Source: JBBQWR01 sp038210495
GTDB taxonomy: Bacteria; Planctomycetota; Planctomycetia; Pirellulales; DATAWG01
DNA length: 64,000 nt
NCBI GenBank assembly: GCA_038210495.1
Contig: JBBQWR010000028.1
Location: forward strand, 1 to 64,000
Direction of reading: 5' to 3'
Shown here: positions 45,810 through 55,128 of the stretch, one piece after another
Layout: each line of letters starts with the position of its first letter
Position numbering within the stretch: the first letter of the stretch is position 1
Translations under genes and position numbers: made by a program
The notes under the pieces: generated by a model
Seen by the model: only the letters and a program-made list of their open reading frames with translations
The model's database searches: none
What the model was told of the DNA's origin: nothing

Positions 45810-47624
45810 TCACGGCTCGAGCTCGCGAAAAGCCTCTAACCCAATCCGCAACGGCCAGATCGTGGCGGTGGCGCCGACCAAGATCGTCAGGCCGATGCCC
45901 GCGGCCACGGCCCAGGGGCTGGCGAGCCAGATCGACATTCGGCCGAACCACGACTCGCCGATCGAATGACTCATCACCAGACGGAAGTGATAGGGCACGG
46001 CCGTCAACATGACGACGACCACGATGTAGATCGCGCTGATCACGAGATTCAGCGTGCCGCCGAACCCGGCCGCGATTTTCGAGGGGGAGTGCTCGTTGAG
46101 CTCGGGCATCTTGGCGCCCAGTCCCACCGCGGTCGCCGAAAGTCCCAGGCAGAGGACGGCACACGACACCTGATGCACCAATAAAATATCCGTGCTAATG
46201 TCCAGCATCAAATCGCTGAGGGCCATCAGACCGCAGCAAGGAATCAATGAGCTGAGCGCGGCGAAGGCAAACTTGGTGTACAGAATCTGATCGCGGCTGA
46301 TCGGCAAGAGCCCCAGAATCCAAAACCGCCGCCCCTCCAAGCTAACCATGGGGAAAATAAACCGGGTGGTGAAGGTCGAAAGAATCAGCCCAACGACGGC
46401 CAAATTGAGAAACCCGATCATCGCCGAATAGGCGCTGTTGTAATTGAACCGGCGGATGTTGAGAAAATAAAGCGCGAGCAAGCCGAAGAAAATCAGAAAC
46501 TGCGACCATTGCACCGGATCGCGACGAAACAGCCGCAACTCCTTGACCATCAGCACGCGGATCGCCGATGGGGGCTTGGCGCTTCGCCCCAAAATCAATC
46601 GATCCAGCCAGCGGACTTTCGACCTGCGATGAACGGCCCGTTCGCTGTGCAAGCGGCTGTAGCTCGAGCGATACACGCGACCGGCCAGCCACCGGGCAGC
46701 CAATTGCCAAAATAGGGCATTCGATATCAATAGCCCCAAAAACATCATGCTCTGCGCCCAGGGCCGATAATCGATCGTTTGAAAATCCGGGCGCCGGGCC
46801 GCCTCGAGCAGTCCCAGGCTAAGCCACCAGCTTGGCAACCAGCGATTCTCGACGACCCGCAGCCGCTCGCTCAACTCTTGAAACCAGCGGGGCGTCATCA
46901 AGTCGCTCTTGGCGCCGCTGATCACCGACCAGCCAAACCAAATCACGAGCACGAGCAGGACCGCGACTGCGATGCGCACAGCCCCGCGACGAATTCTGCC
47001 TAGGCGGTCGACGGCCAATAAACATACGATTCCACCGATCGCCGCCGGGATGAATACGAACGACAACATGAACGGCAGCAACAGGGCGTAATAATGCCAA
47101 GGCGCCCGCGCCACGACGCCCGACGCCACGAGCATCGGACTTCCCAGCAGCAAAAATCCCCAACTGCTGAACCAGATCGCTTCCTGAAAGAAATAAGCGA
47201 AGATCCGATCCGCTCGGGCGGGCATCGTGAGCAGCAGCGCTGCCTCCGGCGATCGGTACAAGCTGCTGTACATGATGATCGCCGAAGAGCACAGCAGCAT
47301 GATCATCAGCGAAGCGAAGAATGCATTGTAGAGCGACTCGACGATATTCTCGTGCATCCCGGCCAGGAGATCGAATCCGCTATAAAAGAGAAAGAACAGC
47401 GCCCACCAAAACATGATGCTTAGCGCCACCACCAACGACGCCCGAAGTTGGGCGATCTGCGCCATCCGTCGAGCGGACGCGGCGATCAAACGAATTCGCA
47501 GCGACCAAAACACGGCCGACTCGCGCTCGACCGACAAGAGTTGACCGACGCCGATCGCGCGCGGATTGGCCTCGCGCGGCGGCGCGGTCGAGGGGAGAGC
47601 GGTGATGGCCGGAAAGTCGGGCAT
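45810..47624 (-). CDS. ABC exporter permease (large membrane subunit)
   Basis: A 604-residue membrane protein with about 12 hydrophobic segments, beginning near residue 65 (SLVVALSIMFWWALFFLFYS). The central part holds a long cytoplasmic loop (residues 300-345, RWLAGRVYRSSYSRLHSERA). It begins three bases after the stop of the ATPase gene, so the two make one exporter. It resembles the putative ABC exporter permeases of bacteria, which lack the classic EAA loop. The substrate is unknown. A start at the first Met after the ATPase stop is chosen. Confidence 0.78.
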   Translation of the reverse strand: MPDFPAITALPSTAPPREANPRAIGVGQLLSVERESAVFWSLRIRLIAASARRMAQIAQLRASLVVALSIMFWWALFFLFYSGFDLLAGMHENIVESLYNAFFASLMIMLLCSSAIIMYSSLYRSPEAALLLTMPARADRIFAYFFQEAIWFSSWGFLLLGSPMLVASGVVARAPWHYYALLLPFMLSFVFIPAAIGGIVCLLAVDRLGRIRRGAVRIAVAVLLVLVIWFGWSVISGAKSDLMTPRWFQELSERLRVVENRWLPSWWLSLGLLEAARRPDFQTIDYRPWAQSMMFLGLLISNALFWQLAARWLAGRVYRSSYSRLHSERAVHRRSKVRWLDRLILGRSAKPPSAIRVLMVKELRLFRRDPVQWSQFLIFFGLLALYFLNIRRFNYNSAYSAMIGFLNLAVVGLILSTFTTRFIFPMVSLEGRRFWILGLLPISRDQILYTKFAFAALSSLIPCCGLMALSDLMLDISTDILLVHQVSCAVLCLGLSATAVGLGAKMPELNEHSPSKIAAGFGGTLNLVISAIYIVVVVMLTAVPYHFRLVMSHSIGESWFGRMSIWLASPWAVAAGIGLTILVGATATIWPLRIGLEAFRELEP

Positions 47625-47627
47625 GCG

Positions 47628-48389
47628 TTACGGCGCCGTCGCTTGAGATGCCGATCGCTCCGCCGGCAGTCCATCGGTCATGTGCAAATACAGGTGTTCG
47701 AGCGATGTATGCTCGGCCACCGACAACTTGCGCAGCTCGGCGAGCGTGCCCAAAAATTTCATCTGCCCGTGGTCCAGAATTCCAATGCGGTCGGCGATCT
47801 CCTCGACCGCGGAGAGGGAGTGCGTGGACATGAAAATCGTCATGCCCGAGCGTGCCTTGGCTTTGAGCAGGTCCTTGACCAAACGAATGCTGCGCGGGTC
47901 GAGGCCCACCATCGGCTCATCGACCACGAGCACGGCCGGTTCGTGCAATAGCGCGGCCGCGAACGCCAACCGTTGCTTCATGCCATGCGAATACGTCTCG
48001 GTCCGATCGTCGACGAACGGTCTTAACTCGAATTGATCGATTTCGCGATCGATTCGGGCTGCCGCGTCATTGCGATCGAGCCCGTGGATATCGGCGACGA
48101 AACTGAGAAACTCCCGCCCCGATAGCTTGTCGTAGAGATACGGTTCGTCGGGCACGAGGCCCAAGTGGCGATTGGCTTGGCGAGTCTCGGTGACGACATC
48201 GTGGCCGCAGATCCGCACTTGGCCGGAGGTCGGTTGCAACAGACCGACCATCATGCGGATCGTGGTCGTCTTCCCGGCGCCGTTGGGGCCGAGCAGAGCG
48301 AACAATTCACCGGAGGGAATTTTCAGATCCAGTTGGGCCACGGCCAGCTTGTCGCCGTAGTTTCGAGATACCGACACGAATTCGATCAT
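47628..48389 (-). CDS. ABC transporter ATP-binding protein
   Basis: A 253-residue ATPase of the exporter. Walker A GPNGAGKTTT with Lys40, the signature YSHGMKQRLAFAAAL, Walker B VLVVDEPMVGLD and the H-loop in STHSLSAVEEIADRI are all intact. The dimer pairs with the permease encoded three bases downstream. The wording SGEFA-like SGELFALLGPNGAG groups it with Nat/CcmA-type exporters. A third gene, at 48499, lies 109 bases upstream in the same direction and may belong to the operon. Confidence 0.93.
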   Translation of the reverse strand: MIEFVSVSRNYGDKLAVAQLDLKIPSGELFALLGPNGAGKTTTIRMMVGLLQPTSGQVRICGHDVVTETRQANRHLGLVPDEPYLYDKLSGREFLSFVADIHGLDRNDAAARIDREIDQFELRPFVDDRTETYSHGMKQRLAFAAALLHEPAVLVVDEPMVGLDPRSIRLVKDLLKAKARSGMTIFMSTHSLSAVEEIADRIGILDHGQMKFLGTLAELRKLSVAEHTSLEHLYLHMTDGLPAERSASQATAP

Positions 48390-48498
48390 GCGACGACAAG
48401 CATAACGGTGTGCTACGGCTCATAAGCGAAGCAAAGAAAAGGGAAATAGTCCATCTTCGCGTCGTTGTGCCTTTGTGGCCATGGGGCCATCGTGGCCA

Positions 48499-49446
48499 TT
48501 ATTGGGCGTCTGCTCTGGACTCGATATTATACGAACCGCCGCTCGAATAGGCCGGACGACGTGGCGGATCGGAAAAGGGCTCGGCGATTTCCGAGGCTTC
48601 GGCCGCGGTCATGCGCAAGAAAGTCAATCGCGCGCCCGAGAACGCAAGCTCTTGCCGCAGAACGACGCCGTCGCGATCGACCCACATCTTGCCGCGCGGC
48701 GTCCGAGCGGCGCCGAACGCCGCGCCTGGATCTCCTCGGTAAACAATTAACAACGTATCGACCGCCAGACCATTCCAACTGATCGTCTCGTGGCCTTCGA
48801 CCGTAGCCTGCAAAATCTCCAAAGGGCTGTCGGTCAATTGGCGAAATGGATTGTATACCGGAGATGTCCAGGTTTGGCCCACGTGCAAACCCGGCATCCG
48901 AGCCTGCGGCGACATCTCGTCTCCCAACAAGGCGCTCCGCGGCAAATACACGGGAGGCGACCAACCGGCCTTGCCAGGATTCACCTGCAATTTGAGCCGA
49001 TCTCCTTCGACAATCCCTTGCAGCACGACGGCATTTGGAACTTCGTCGTTGCCGATCCGCGAATAGATGCCCGAGATGCGATTAAGCGGGTCGAATTCTA
49101 TGCGGCTCGTGGCGTCGACGGTCTGAACCCGATTGCGAAGCAGGGGCCGAAGCACCGGGGGAGCGATTTCGTCGAGCGGAATTTTCCAGAACCGCACGCG
49201 ACTGTAAAGCTCCGTCACGCCGGACGCCGATCGACTGACGCGCGTGGTCGCCATGCCGATCGCTTCGTTGTTCCACAGCACATTCCAGCCGATGGGTGGG
49301 CTATCCGGCTGAATGCCCTCAAGCTGCGACGCCACGCTCGGCGGATCGCCCCGGTCGAACGGCGGCAAGACCTTCTCCACGACCAGCCACGTCATTGAAG
49401 CGATCCAGAACAGAACGATCACGACATTCGACCAGCGCTGTTCCAT
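48499..49446 (-). CDS. Hypothetical membrane-anchored protein
   Basis: A 315-residue protein with one N-terminal hydrophobic segment at about 6-24 (SNVVIVLFWIASMTWLVVEK), so it is anchored with its bulk probably outside the cytoplasm. The rest is rich in beta-strand-like wording (GVTELYSRVRFWKIPLDEIA, later GKMWVDRDGVVLRQELAFSG), without recognisable domains or catalytic motifs. It precedes the ABC exporter genes and may be an accessory substrate-binding or assembly factor; this is inferred from position only. Confidence 0.55.
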   Translation of the reverse strand: MEQRWSNVVIVLFWIASMTWLVVEKVLPPFDRGDPPSVASQLEGIQPDSPPIGWNVLWNNEAIGMATTRVSRSASGVTELYSRVRFWKIPLDEIAPPVLRPLLRNRVQTVDATSRIEFDPLNRISGIYSRIGNDEVPNAVVLQGIVEGDRLKLQVNPGKAGWSPPVYLPRSALLGDEMSPQARMPGLHVGQTWTSPVYNPFRQLTDSPLEILQATVEGHETISWNGLAVDTLLIVYRGDPGAAFGAARTPRGKMWVDRDGVVLRQELAFSGARLTFLRMTAAEASEIAEPFSDPPRRPAYSSGGSYNIESRADAQ

Positions 49447-49571
49447 GTGCTGACTTCTCCGGAAAAACCCCCCGTGACCGCAACGTTATTTTAGCCTGTC
49501 GGCGGTCGGTCGGCAAAATGGAACGTAGGTGGTGGTTAAGATTTCGCGGCGCGCGGTTGAGGCAGTAGTCA

Positions 49572-49677
49572 GTAGGTCAGGCACTCCGTGCCGGACACCC
49601 CGGGGGGACTTAACTTCAATTAGACGTTCCGCGCCGCCGGCCGAATCCCATTGTCAGGCACAGAGTGCCTGACCTAC
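49572..49677. repeat. Paired GTAGGTCAGGCAC palindromes (REPIN-like)
   Basis: GTAGGTCAGGCACTCCGTGC then CGGAC at 49572-49596 and GTCAGGCACAGAGTGCCTGA then CCTAC at 49653-49677 are inverted copies with 56 bases between. They lie in the 380-base intergenic stretch before the cyclophilin gene; no other feature was seen there. Confidence 0.75.
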
Positions 49678-49826
49678 CTCCGGTGATCCCCATTTTCCAT
49701 TTCCCAACTCCACTTTCCCTCTTTTAAAACCGAGGTTGCACGATTTGGCCAGACCGGGGATGATAGGCAGCCTAATCTTGTCAGCGCCTCGGGCGCAAGT
49801 AACGCAGGCAGGGAGGCTTGTTGATA

Positions 49827-50498
49827 ATGAAGACGATAGCAGAGACCGCGCTCGCGGTTGTCGCGTTGACCGTGGGGCTCATGAGCTCCGGTTGCGGATC
49901 GCATGAGAGCAAGCCGCTTCCGACCACAAGCATGGCCGGCAGCAAAGACGCGACCGAGGGTGACAACGCAAAGCCGAAGGGCGATCCGGCCCATCCGCTC
50001 GTCCAGATTCACACGTCCCTGGGCGAAATCACCGTCAAGCTCGATGCTGAGCACGCGCCGATCACCGTTACCAACTTTTTGAGCTATGTGTCGTCTGGCC
50101 AATACGACAATACGCTGTTTCATCAGATTTTGACCAAGCCGGCCGTCGTCATCGGCGGTGGATTCGATGGATTTTTCAAAGAGAAGCCGTCCGAGTTGCC
50201 TATTCGCAACGAAGCCCACAATGGGCTGAAGAACGCTCGCGGCACGATCGCCATGGCGCGGCAGCCCGATGCGATCGATAGCTCGACGTGTCAATTTTTC
50301 ATCAACTGCGGCGACAATCCGCAACTGAATTATCGCAGCGATACGGCGGAGGCTTACGGTTACTGCGTATTCGGCGAAGTGACGAGCGGCATGGAGGTCG
50401 TCGAGACGATGGCCAAGTCGGCGGTCCACGATCAAGGTTCCTTGACGAGCACGCCGGTCGAGCCAATTGCGATTCGCTGGATTCACGTTGTGCAGTGA
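49827..50498 (+). CDS. Cyclophilin-type peptidyl-prolyl isomerase lipoprotein
   Basis: A 223-residue protein with a lipobox LMSSGC (Cys23), so a lipoprotein. Residues 55-223 form a cyclophilin fold: GEITVKLDAEHAPITVTNFL, TLFHQILTKPAVVIGGGFDG, GTIAMARQPDAIDSSTCQFF and YCVFGEVTSGMEVVETM. The canonical catalytic FHR is FHQ (Gln100) and the following MIQGG is VVIGG, so classical isomerase activity is doubtful. GGGAGG ten bases before the ATG fixes the start. It may be a chaperone or a weak isomerase in the envelope. Confidence 0.8.
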   Translation: MKTIAETALAVVALTVGLMSSGCGSHESKPLPTTSMAGSKDATEGDNAKPKGDPAHPLVQIHTSLGEITVKLDAEHAPITVTNFLSYVSSGQYDNTLFHQILTKPAVVIGGGFDGFFKEKPSELPIRNEAHNGLKNARGTIAMARQPDAIDSSTCQFFINCGDNPQLNYRSDTAEAYGYCVFGEVTSGMEVVETMAKSAVHDQGSLTSTPVEPIAIRWIHVVQ

Positions 50499-50856
50499 GC
50501 GGCGGCGGAGGCAGAAGTCGGGAGACGGGAGTCGGCAGTGAAGGCAGAGACGCTTGAGTAACGCACTCATAATTCAGGGGCGTTGCTTTTCGTGCGAACC
50601 GGCGAAGGGCCGAGACTGTCCTTCCGGCTGCTAGAGTCGGAGCTCGGGTAACTGTGCTAGTCGTTGCTAAGATATATACCGGCAAAGACTTGCGACTTGA
50701 AAATTGGAATTCGGTCACGATTTGCTAGCTGAACCAAACGCTAGCGCGACCTAAATCTTTTGCATTTTCCACATTAGATTTGGAGTTCGGAGCGGCTGCT
50801 GATAGGATATTTGATCGGGTCGAAACGATGGGATATCGGTAGTAGGAGGTACCGTT
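50499..50856. other. Intergenic stretch with no gene
   Basis: These 358 bases hold an inverted CTCCCG-type tract (50513-50535) at the left. On the right, TTGGAG at 50780-50785 and TAGGAT at 50803-50808, 17 bases apart, make a weak promoter candidate for the zinc-ribbon gene. Nothing else was seen. Confidence 0.4.
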
Positions 50857-51084
50857 ATGGCGAACCCCTTGTATTACGTGCAAGAATGCCCGACCTGCGG
50901 TCGGAGCCTTCACATCCGCGTGGCCTATTTGGGCCGGCGGGTCATGTGTCAACACTGCAACGGCGAATTCGAGGCCTGCGATCCAGCAAGCGCCGCGTAT
51001 CCACCGTTCGATTCCGGTTTGGCGCTGCTTCAGCGCGCCGACGATCTTCTCGAGACGGCGCGGCAGCGCCAAGACGAATTCTAA
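50857..51084 (+). CDS. Small zinc-ribbon protein
   Basis: A 75-residue protein with two C-x2-C pairs (Cys11-Cys14 in CPTCGR and Cys31-Cys34 in CQHCNG), spaced as in a zinc ribbon. GGAGGT lies six bases before the ATG. The C-terminal half is helical (ALLQRADDLLETARQRQDEF). Such small ribbons occur in many planctomycete genomes and probably bind nucleic acid or protein. It is followed by a palindromic repeat and then by aroA on the opposite strand. Confidence 0.7.
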   Translation: MANPLYYVQECPTCGRSLHIRVAYLGRRVMCQHCNGEFEACDPASAAYPPFDSGLALLQRADDLLETARQRQDEF

Positions 51085-51096
51085 AACTGTCAATCC

Positions 51097-51161
51097 GCGT
51101 AGGGTGGGCATCGCCCACAGGCGCCTAGAGCGCCGACGCATGGGCAACGCTCACCCTACGC
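51097..51161. repeat. GTAGGGTGGGCA palindrome between convergent genes
   Basis: GCGTAGGGTGGGCATCGCCC (51097-51116) and GGGCAACGCTCACCCTACGC (51142-51161) are inverted copies with GAGCGC-type bases between. The pair occupies almost the whole space between the zinc-ribbon and aroA stops, and could form a large hairpin in both transcripts. Confidence 0.75.
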
Positions 51162-51164
51162 ATC

Positions 51165-52445
51165 TCAATCGCGGCGCGATGTCAGCGACTCTAGATCGCT
51201 AAAAAACCTCGGATACGTCTTCTCAGTGCAGCGCGGGTTCTGGATCACAACGCCAGACGTCCGCAACCCGGCCAGCGCGAAGCTCATGGCCATGCGGTGG
51301 TCGTTGTAAGTGGCGATTTCGGCCGGGCGTAAAGAGCCAGGATGAATCGTCAGCCCGTCGGCCGATTCTTGGACGACCGCGCCCAGCTTTCTAAGTTCGA
51401 CGGCCAAGGCGTCGATCCGATCGGTTTCCTTATGCCGGATGTGTCCGACGTTCCGAATCGTCGTCGGCCCCTGTGCGAAAAGCGCGACGACGGCCAGCGT
51501 TTGCACCGTGTCGCTGATCGCATTCATATCGGCGTCGATCCCGCGCAATGCGCCGCCGGTGACGGTTATTTCGCTTGCGCCATACTCCACGCGGCAACCC
51601 ATTCGCGCGAGGCAATCGCAAAATGCGATATCTCCCTGTAAACTATCGCGGCCCAGTCCGAGCACGGTGATGCGACCACCCGTGACAGCGGCGGCGCCGA
51701 AAAAATAGCTTGCCGCCGAGGCGTCCGGTTCGATCGCGTACTCGGCGCCCTGATACCGCGACGCCGGAATGACGAACCGCGACAGGTCCCCTTTGTCGAT
51801 CGCGACACCAAACGCACGCATCACCGCGAGCGTCATCCGCACATACGGCTGCGAAACGAGCGTACCGTCAACGATCAGTTCCACCGGTTGGTTTGCGTAG
51901 GGAGCGGCGAGCAGCAGCCCGCTAAGAAATTGGCTCGAGACATTTCCACGAACGGTCGCTCGACCGCCGGGCAGACCGGCCGCGCGAATGACGACGGGCG
52001 GACAACCGTTGCCGCGTTCGCTTTGGGCGTCGACGTGGAGTTGGTTGAGCCCGGCCAGCAGATCGTCGATCGGCCGCTCGCGCATCCTCGGCGTGCCATC
52101 GAGACGAAACAAGCCATGCCCGAGCGCCACCAGCGCCGTGAGAAAACGAATCGTCGTGCCACTGTTTTCGATGAATAAGTCAGCCGCATGAGTGGGAATA
52201 ACGCCACCGCAGCCCGTTAGGCGAATCGTTTCGCCGCAATCCGATATTTCCAGTTTGATGCCCAAGCGCCGCAGCGCCTCGATCATCACACGCGTATCTT
52301 CGCTATCGAGCGCGCCAATCAGTTTCGAGTCTCCCTCGGCTAGCGCGGCCGCGACAAGCGCGCGGTTGGTGAGACTTTTCGAGCCTGGTGGACGAATCTT
52401 GCCGCTGAGCGGCCCAGCGACGGGTTGTATTTCAAGGGTTTCCAT
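51165..52445 (-). CDS. aroA: 3-phosphoshikimate 1-carboxyvinyltransferase (EPSP synthase)
   Basis: A 426-residue cytoplasmic enzyme of the shikimate pathway that adds enolpyruvyl from PEP to shikimate-3-phosphate. The N-terminal PPGSKSLTNRALVAAALA carries the catalytic Lys and Ser for substrate binding; NSGTTIRFL is the PEP-site loop of the class II type rather than the NAGTAMRPL form; the C-terminal DHRMAMSFALAGL is the second conserved set. The start at 52445 gives the usual 427 length and overlaps the end of the upstream PQQ gene by 14 bases, so the two are probably coupled. An alternative start at 52463 adds six residues. Confidence 0.94.
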   Translation of the reverse strand: METLEIQPVAGPLSGKIRPPGSKSLTNRALVAAALAEGDSKLIGALDSEDTRVMIEALRRLGIKLEISDCGETIRLTGCGGVIPTHAADLFIENSGTTIRFLTALVALGHGLFRLDGTPRMRERPIDDLLAGLNQLHVDAQSERGNGCPPVVIRAAGLPGGRATVRGNVSSQFLSGLLLAAPYANQPVELIVDGTLVSQPYVRMTLAVMRAFGVAIDKGDLSRFVIPASRYQGAEYAIEPDASAASYFFGAAAVTGGRITVLGLGRDSLQGDIAFCDCLARMGCRVEYGASEITVTGGALRGIDADMNAISDTVQTLAVVALFAQGPTTIRNVGHIRHKETDRIDALAVELRKLGAVVQESADGLTIHPGSLRPAEIATYNDHRMAMSFALAGLRTSGVVIQNPRCTEKTYPRFFSDLESLTSRRD

Positions 52446-53688
52446 CGCTCGGCTTTCGCTCATTCGACTCTCGATCCTTGGCGTCGGCCGCGATCTTCCA
52501 CAGATGATGACTCGATCGAACGTACATCGCACCTCCGGCGACCGCCGGCGAGGCGAGCACCTCTTCGTCAAACTTCCCTTCGCCGATGATCTCCGGCTTG
52601 TCACCCAGCTTGACGACTTGGCCCAGCCCATCGCGGTTGACCAAAACCATCAGCCCGTCGGCAATAACGGGCGAGCCCCAAAAGGCGCCTTTGAGCCGCA
52701 ATTGGGCGAGCACCTGACCCGAGCTTGCGTCGCCGCACACGAGCACGCCGGCCCGGTTCACGGTATATATTCGACCGCCATGGACAATCGGGCTCGCCGC
52801 TCCGAACGTAAGTTTGGGCGAGTTCCACAACGGTTCGACGCGACTTAAATCCGAGTTGACTCGCAACGCTTGAACGCCGGACGCGGGCACATAAACCACC
52901 CCTTCGGCCGCAGTGGCTGATGTAATGTCGTTGCATTTAGCGGCGAACGACCAAAGCTCTTTCCCAGTCAGCGGATCATGAGCCGAAATCTTACCGCTGG
53001 ATTGCAGCAACACGGAAGAAGTACCCGGCGCGGCGCCTTGCAGCACGATGGGAGAAGTCCAATTGGCCAGTCGCGGCCGATCGATTTGCCATCGCGATTG
53101 CCCCGTCGCAACTTCAAACCCGGCGGCAAATCCGTCTCCCTGACTTTCTAGTTGCACGATGATGGTTTCGCCCGCGACGACGGGGGACGATGACATGCCG
53201 ACATCGTTTCCGGCCGCCGGATGTTCGAGACCGAGCGCCCGGAGCCAAAGCAAATTGCCGTCCAAGTCTAGGCCCACGAGGTCGCCCGACGAAAAGAGAG
53301 CGAAAACTCGCTTGCCGTCGCTGGCGGGCGTCGGCGCCGCGACGGCCGTCATGGGATGGCACATCGTGCGGCCGGTCCCCCAGAATTGCCGCTCCCATTG
53401 CAGTTTTCCCGACTCCGCCGAATACGACAGCACGTGCAGCCGATCCTGCTTGAACCCGCTCGATTCGGTGATGACGACATGGTCGCCAATGACAATGGGG
53501 CTGGAGAGTCCTTTGCCCGCTACCTCGACCTTCCAGGCGACATGGTCTTTCTCGCCCCATTGGGTTGGCAATTGGGCTATCGCGGCGACACCACCAGAAT
53601 CCGTGCCGCGAAAGCGCAGCCAATCGTCGGCGGCGGCCATGCTCGCCAGCAGCAATATCAGCGTTGTGGCCAAACAGATGCGGAGCAT
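52432..53688 (-). CDS. Exported PQQ-like beta-propeller protein
   Basis: A 418-residue protein with a signal peptide (MLRICLATTLILLLASMAAA, then DDWLRF). The body has repeated WD/PQQ-type blades (GKLQWERQFWGTG, GNLLWLRALGLEHP, GKELWSFAAKCND, GQVLAQLRLKGAFW), each with the W-x-x-x-D-like strand. This is the outer-sheet propeller type common in planctomycetes, without the catalytic residues of quinoprotein dehydrogenases. It overlaps the start of aroA by 14 bases, though no functional link with aromatic synthesis is apparent. Confidence 0.8.
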   Translation of the reverse strand: MLRICLATTLILLLASMAAADDWLRFRGTDSGGVAAIAQLPTQWGEKDHVAWKVEVAGKGLSSPIVIGDHVVITESSGFKQDRLHVLSYSAESGKLQWERQFWGTGRTMCHPMTAVAAPTPASDGKRVFALFSSGDLVGLDLDGNLLWLRALGLEHPAAGNDVGMSSSPVVAGETIIVQLESQGDGFAAGFEVATGQSRWQIDRPRLANWTSPIVLQGAAPGTSSVLLQSSGKISAHDPLTGKELWSFAAKCNDITSATAAEGVVYVPASGVQALRVNSDLSRVEPLWNSPKLTFGAASPIVHGGRIYTVNRAGVLVCGDASSGQVLAQLRLKGAFWGSPVIADGLMVLVNRDGLGQVVKLGDKPEIIGEGKFDEEVLASPAVAGGAMYVRSSHHLWKIAADAKDRESNERKPSDGNP

Positions 53689-53725
53689 GGGAAACAGTTT
53701 TGAACCACCGGGAACGGAGTCAGTG

Positions 53726-54928
53726 CTATTTTTGTTTCGGTTCGATGCCCGCTGCGGGCTCGTTCGACAGAATCGCCGTGCCCGTGCGATCGCAGACGCG
53801 CAGCTGAAACTGCCAGCCTTGGGCCCAATCGTCTTTCTGATCGTTTTGACAGACCTTCATCAGGATCGCGTTCCGACCTTTGTTCCAATGGACGTCGACG
53901 ACGAACTGATCCATGCCGCTGAACGAATGATAAACCTCGCTGGTCTGGAGCAGCTTGGCGTTCACCCACAGCCGGAAGGCATTCTCCGTCCCGATTCGCA
54001 CTTGAACGTCGCGATCTTGGTCTGACGAAAATTCGGCGGCAGCATACCCGGCGGCATTCATATGTTTGCCGATTGCTTTGTTCAAATCGATGTGACCGAA
54101 GTCGTCCGTCGAGGTGTATGGCCGCCACTCCAGTTTTTCGGCGCTCGCGGCCCCGTCGATCTTGGCGCCGGCAGCGTCGAACAATGCTGGGTAGTGGGCG
54201 GAAAAATCGAGTTTCTCCTCAGGTGGATAAACCGCGAGCAGGCCCTTCTTGTCGCGATTGTCGAAGGGGCCGATGACTCGCCACGACATCACGAAACCAT
54301 AATGCCGCGGCACATCGACCGTCTCGCCGAATTGCCGGAGCCGCTCGACGCAGCGATCGATTTGATCCTGATCGCGGGCCGACTTAAACGCCCGCTCGTA
54401 GAAGTGGACGGTCGCCGCCGTATCGATTGGTTTGATCGCCGCCAATTCGTCGGCGGTTTTGAGCAGCACGCCCACGGCGTCGCGACGCATTTCGACGCTC
54501 GGATCGTCGAGCATGTTAATGAGAATCCGCTCCGGCGCGGTCTTGTCGGCGGCGGCGATGATTTCATAAGCCAAGCGACGCGCACGCGGGGCGTGTTTCG
54601 TATCGAACAGGAATCGCTCGAGTTCCTTGGTGGGCAGCGATTGGCCCGCGCCGCGCTGAACGATCGCATCGACCGCGCTACGAATGGAATTGGCCGCCGC
54701 GGGACCGGCGTCGTCAAGCGACGCGAGAATTTTCGGCAACATCGCGACATCCGCTTGGGAGATTCTTCGCCAGGCCTGTTGCGTTTCGCTCGTCGTCGCA
54801 GCAGCCGGCGACAAAGACTTCAACGCCGCCAAGTCTTGGGCGATTTCCGGGTCAGCCGCACGGACCGTCGAGACGGCCAGCGTCAGCACGATCGATAGGA
54901 ACACGGTGTTGCAATTTTCAAAATTCAT
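53726..54928 (-). CDS. Exported HEAT-repeat and jelly-roll protein
   Basis: A 400-residue protein with a signal peptide (MNFENCNTVFLSIVLTLAVS, then TVRAAD). Helical repeats with HEAT spacing span about 55-200 (PRARRLAYEIIAAADKTAPE, VEMRRDAVGVLLKTADELAA). Residues 250-390 have a beta-sandwich wording (RVIGPFDNRDKKGLLAVYPP, WNKGRNAILMKVCQNDQKDD) resembling a carbohydrate-binding or PA14-like domain. The start at 54928 directly precedes the signal peptide; 54979 adds 17 residues from intergenic sequence. It is the upstream neighbour of the PQQ gene and probably in its transcript. Confidence 0.65.
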   Translation of the reverse strand: MNFENCNTVFLSIVLTLAVSTVRAADPEIAQDLAALKSLSPAAATTSETQQAWRRISQADVAMLPKILASLDDAGPAAANSIRSAVDAIVQRGAGQSLPTKELERFLFDTKHAPRARRLAYEIIAAADKTAPERILINMLDDPSVEMRRDAVGVLLKTADELAAIKPIDTAATVHFYERAFKSARDQDQIDRCVERLRQFGETVDVPRHYGFVMSWRVIGPFDNRDKKGLLAVYPPEEKLDFSAHYPALFDAAGAKIDGAASAEKLEWRPYTSTDDFGHIDLNKAIGKHMNAAGYAAAEFSSDQDRDVQVRIGTENAFRLWVNAKLLQTSEVYHSFSGMDQFVVDVHWNKGRNAILMKVCQNDQKDDWAQGWQFQLRVCDRTGTAILSNEPAAGIEPKQK

Positions 54929-55128
54929 CGGGTAGCAGAAATTCAAGGACAGGCAACGATTGAATCGGTTTTCGCCCATTGTAACTCTGACGCATTGCGC
55001 TCACCACCGCCCCATCGCCGCAGCATCCTCCTGCGCCGTCCGTTCCCATTTGCGTCCGAACGATTCAATCGCTTTACACGTTCGCTGTTCGATTCGCATA
55101 ATGCGCGGGCATCCATCCGAGATCGCGT

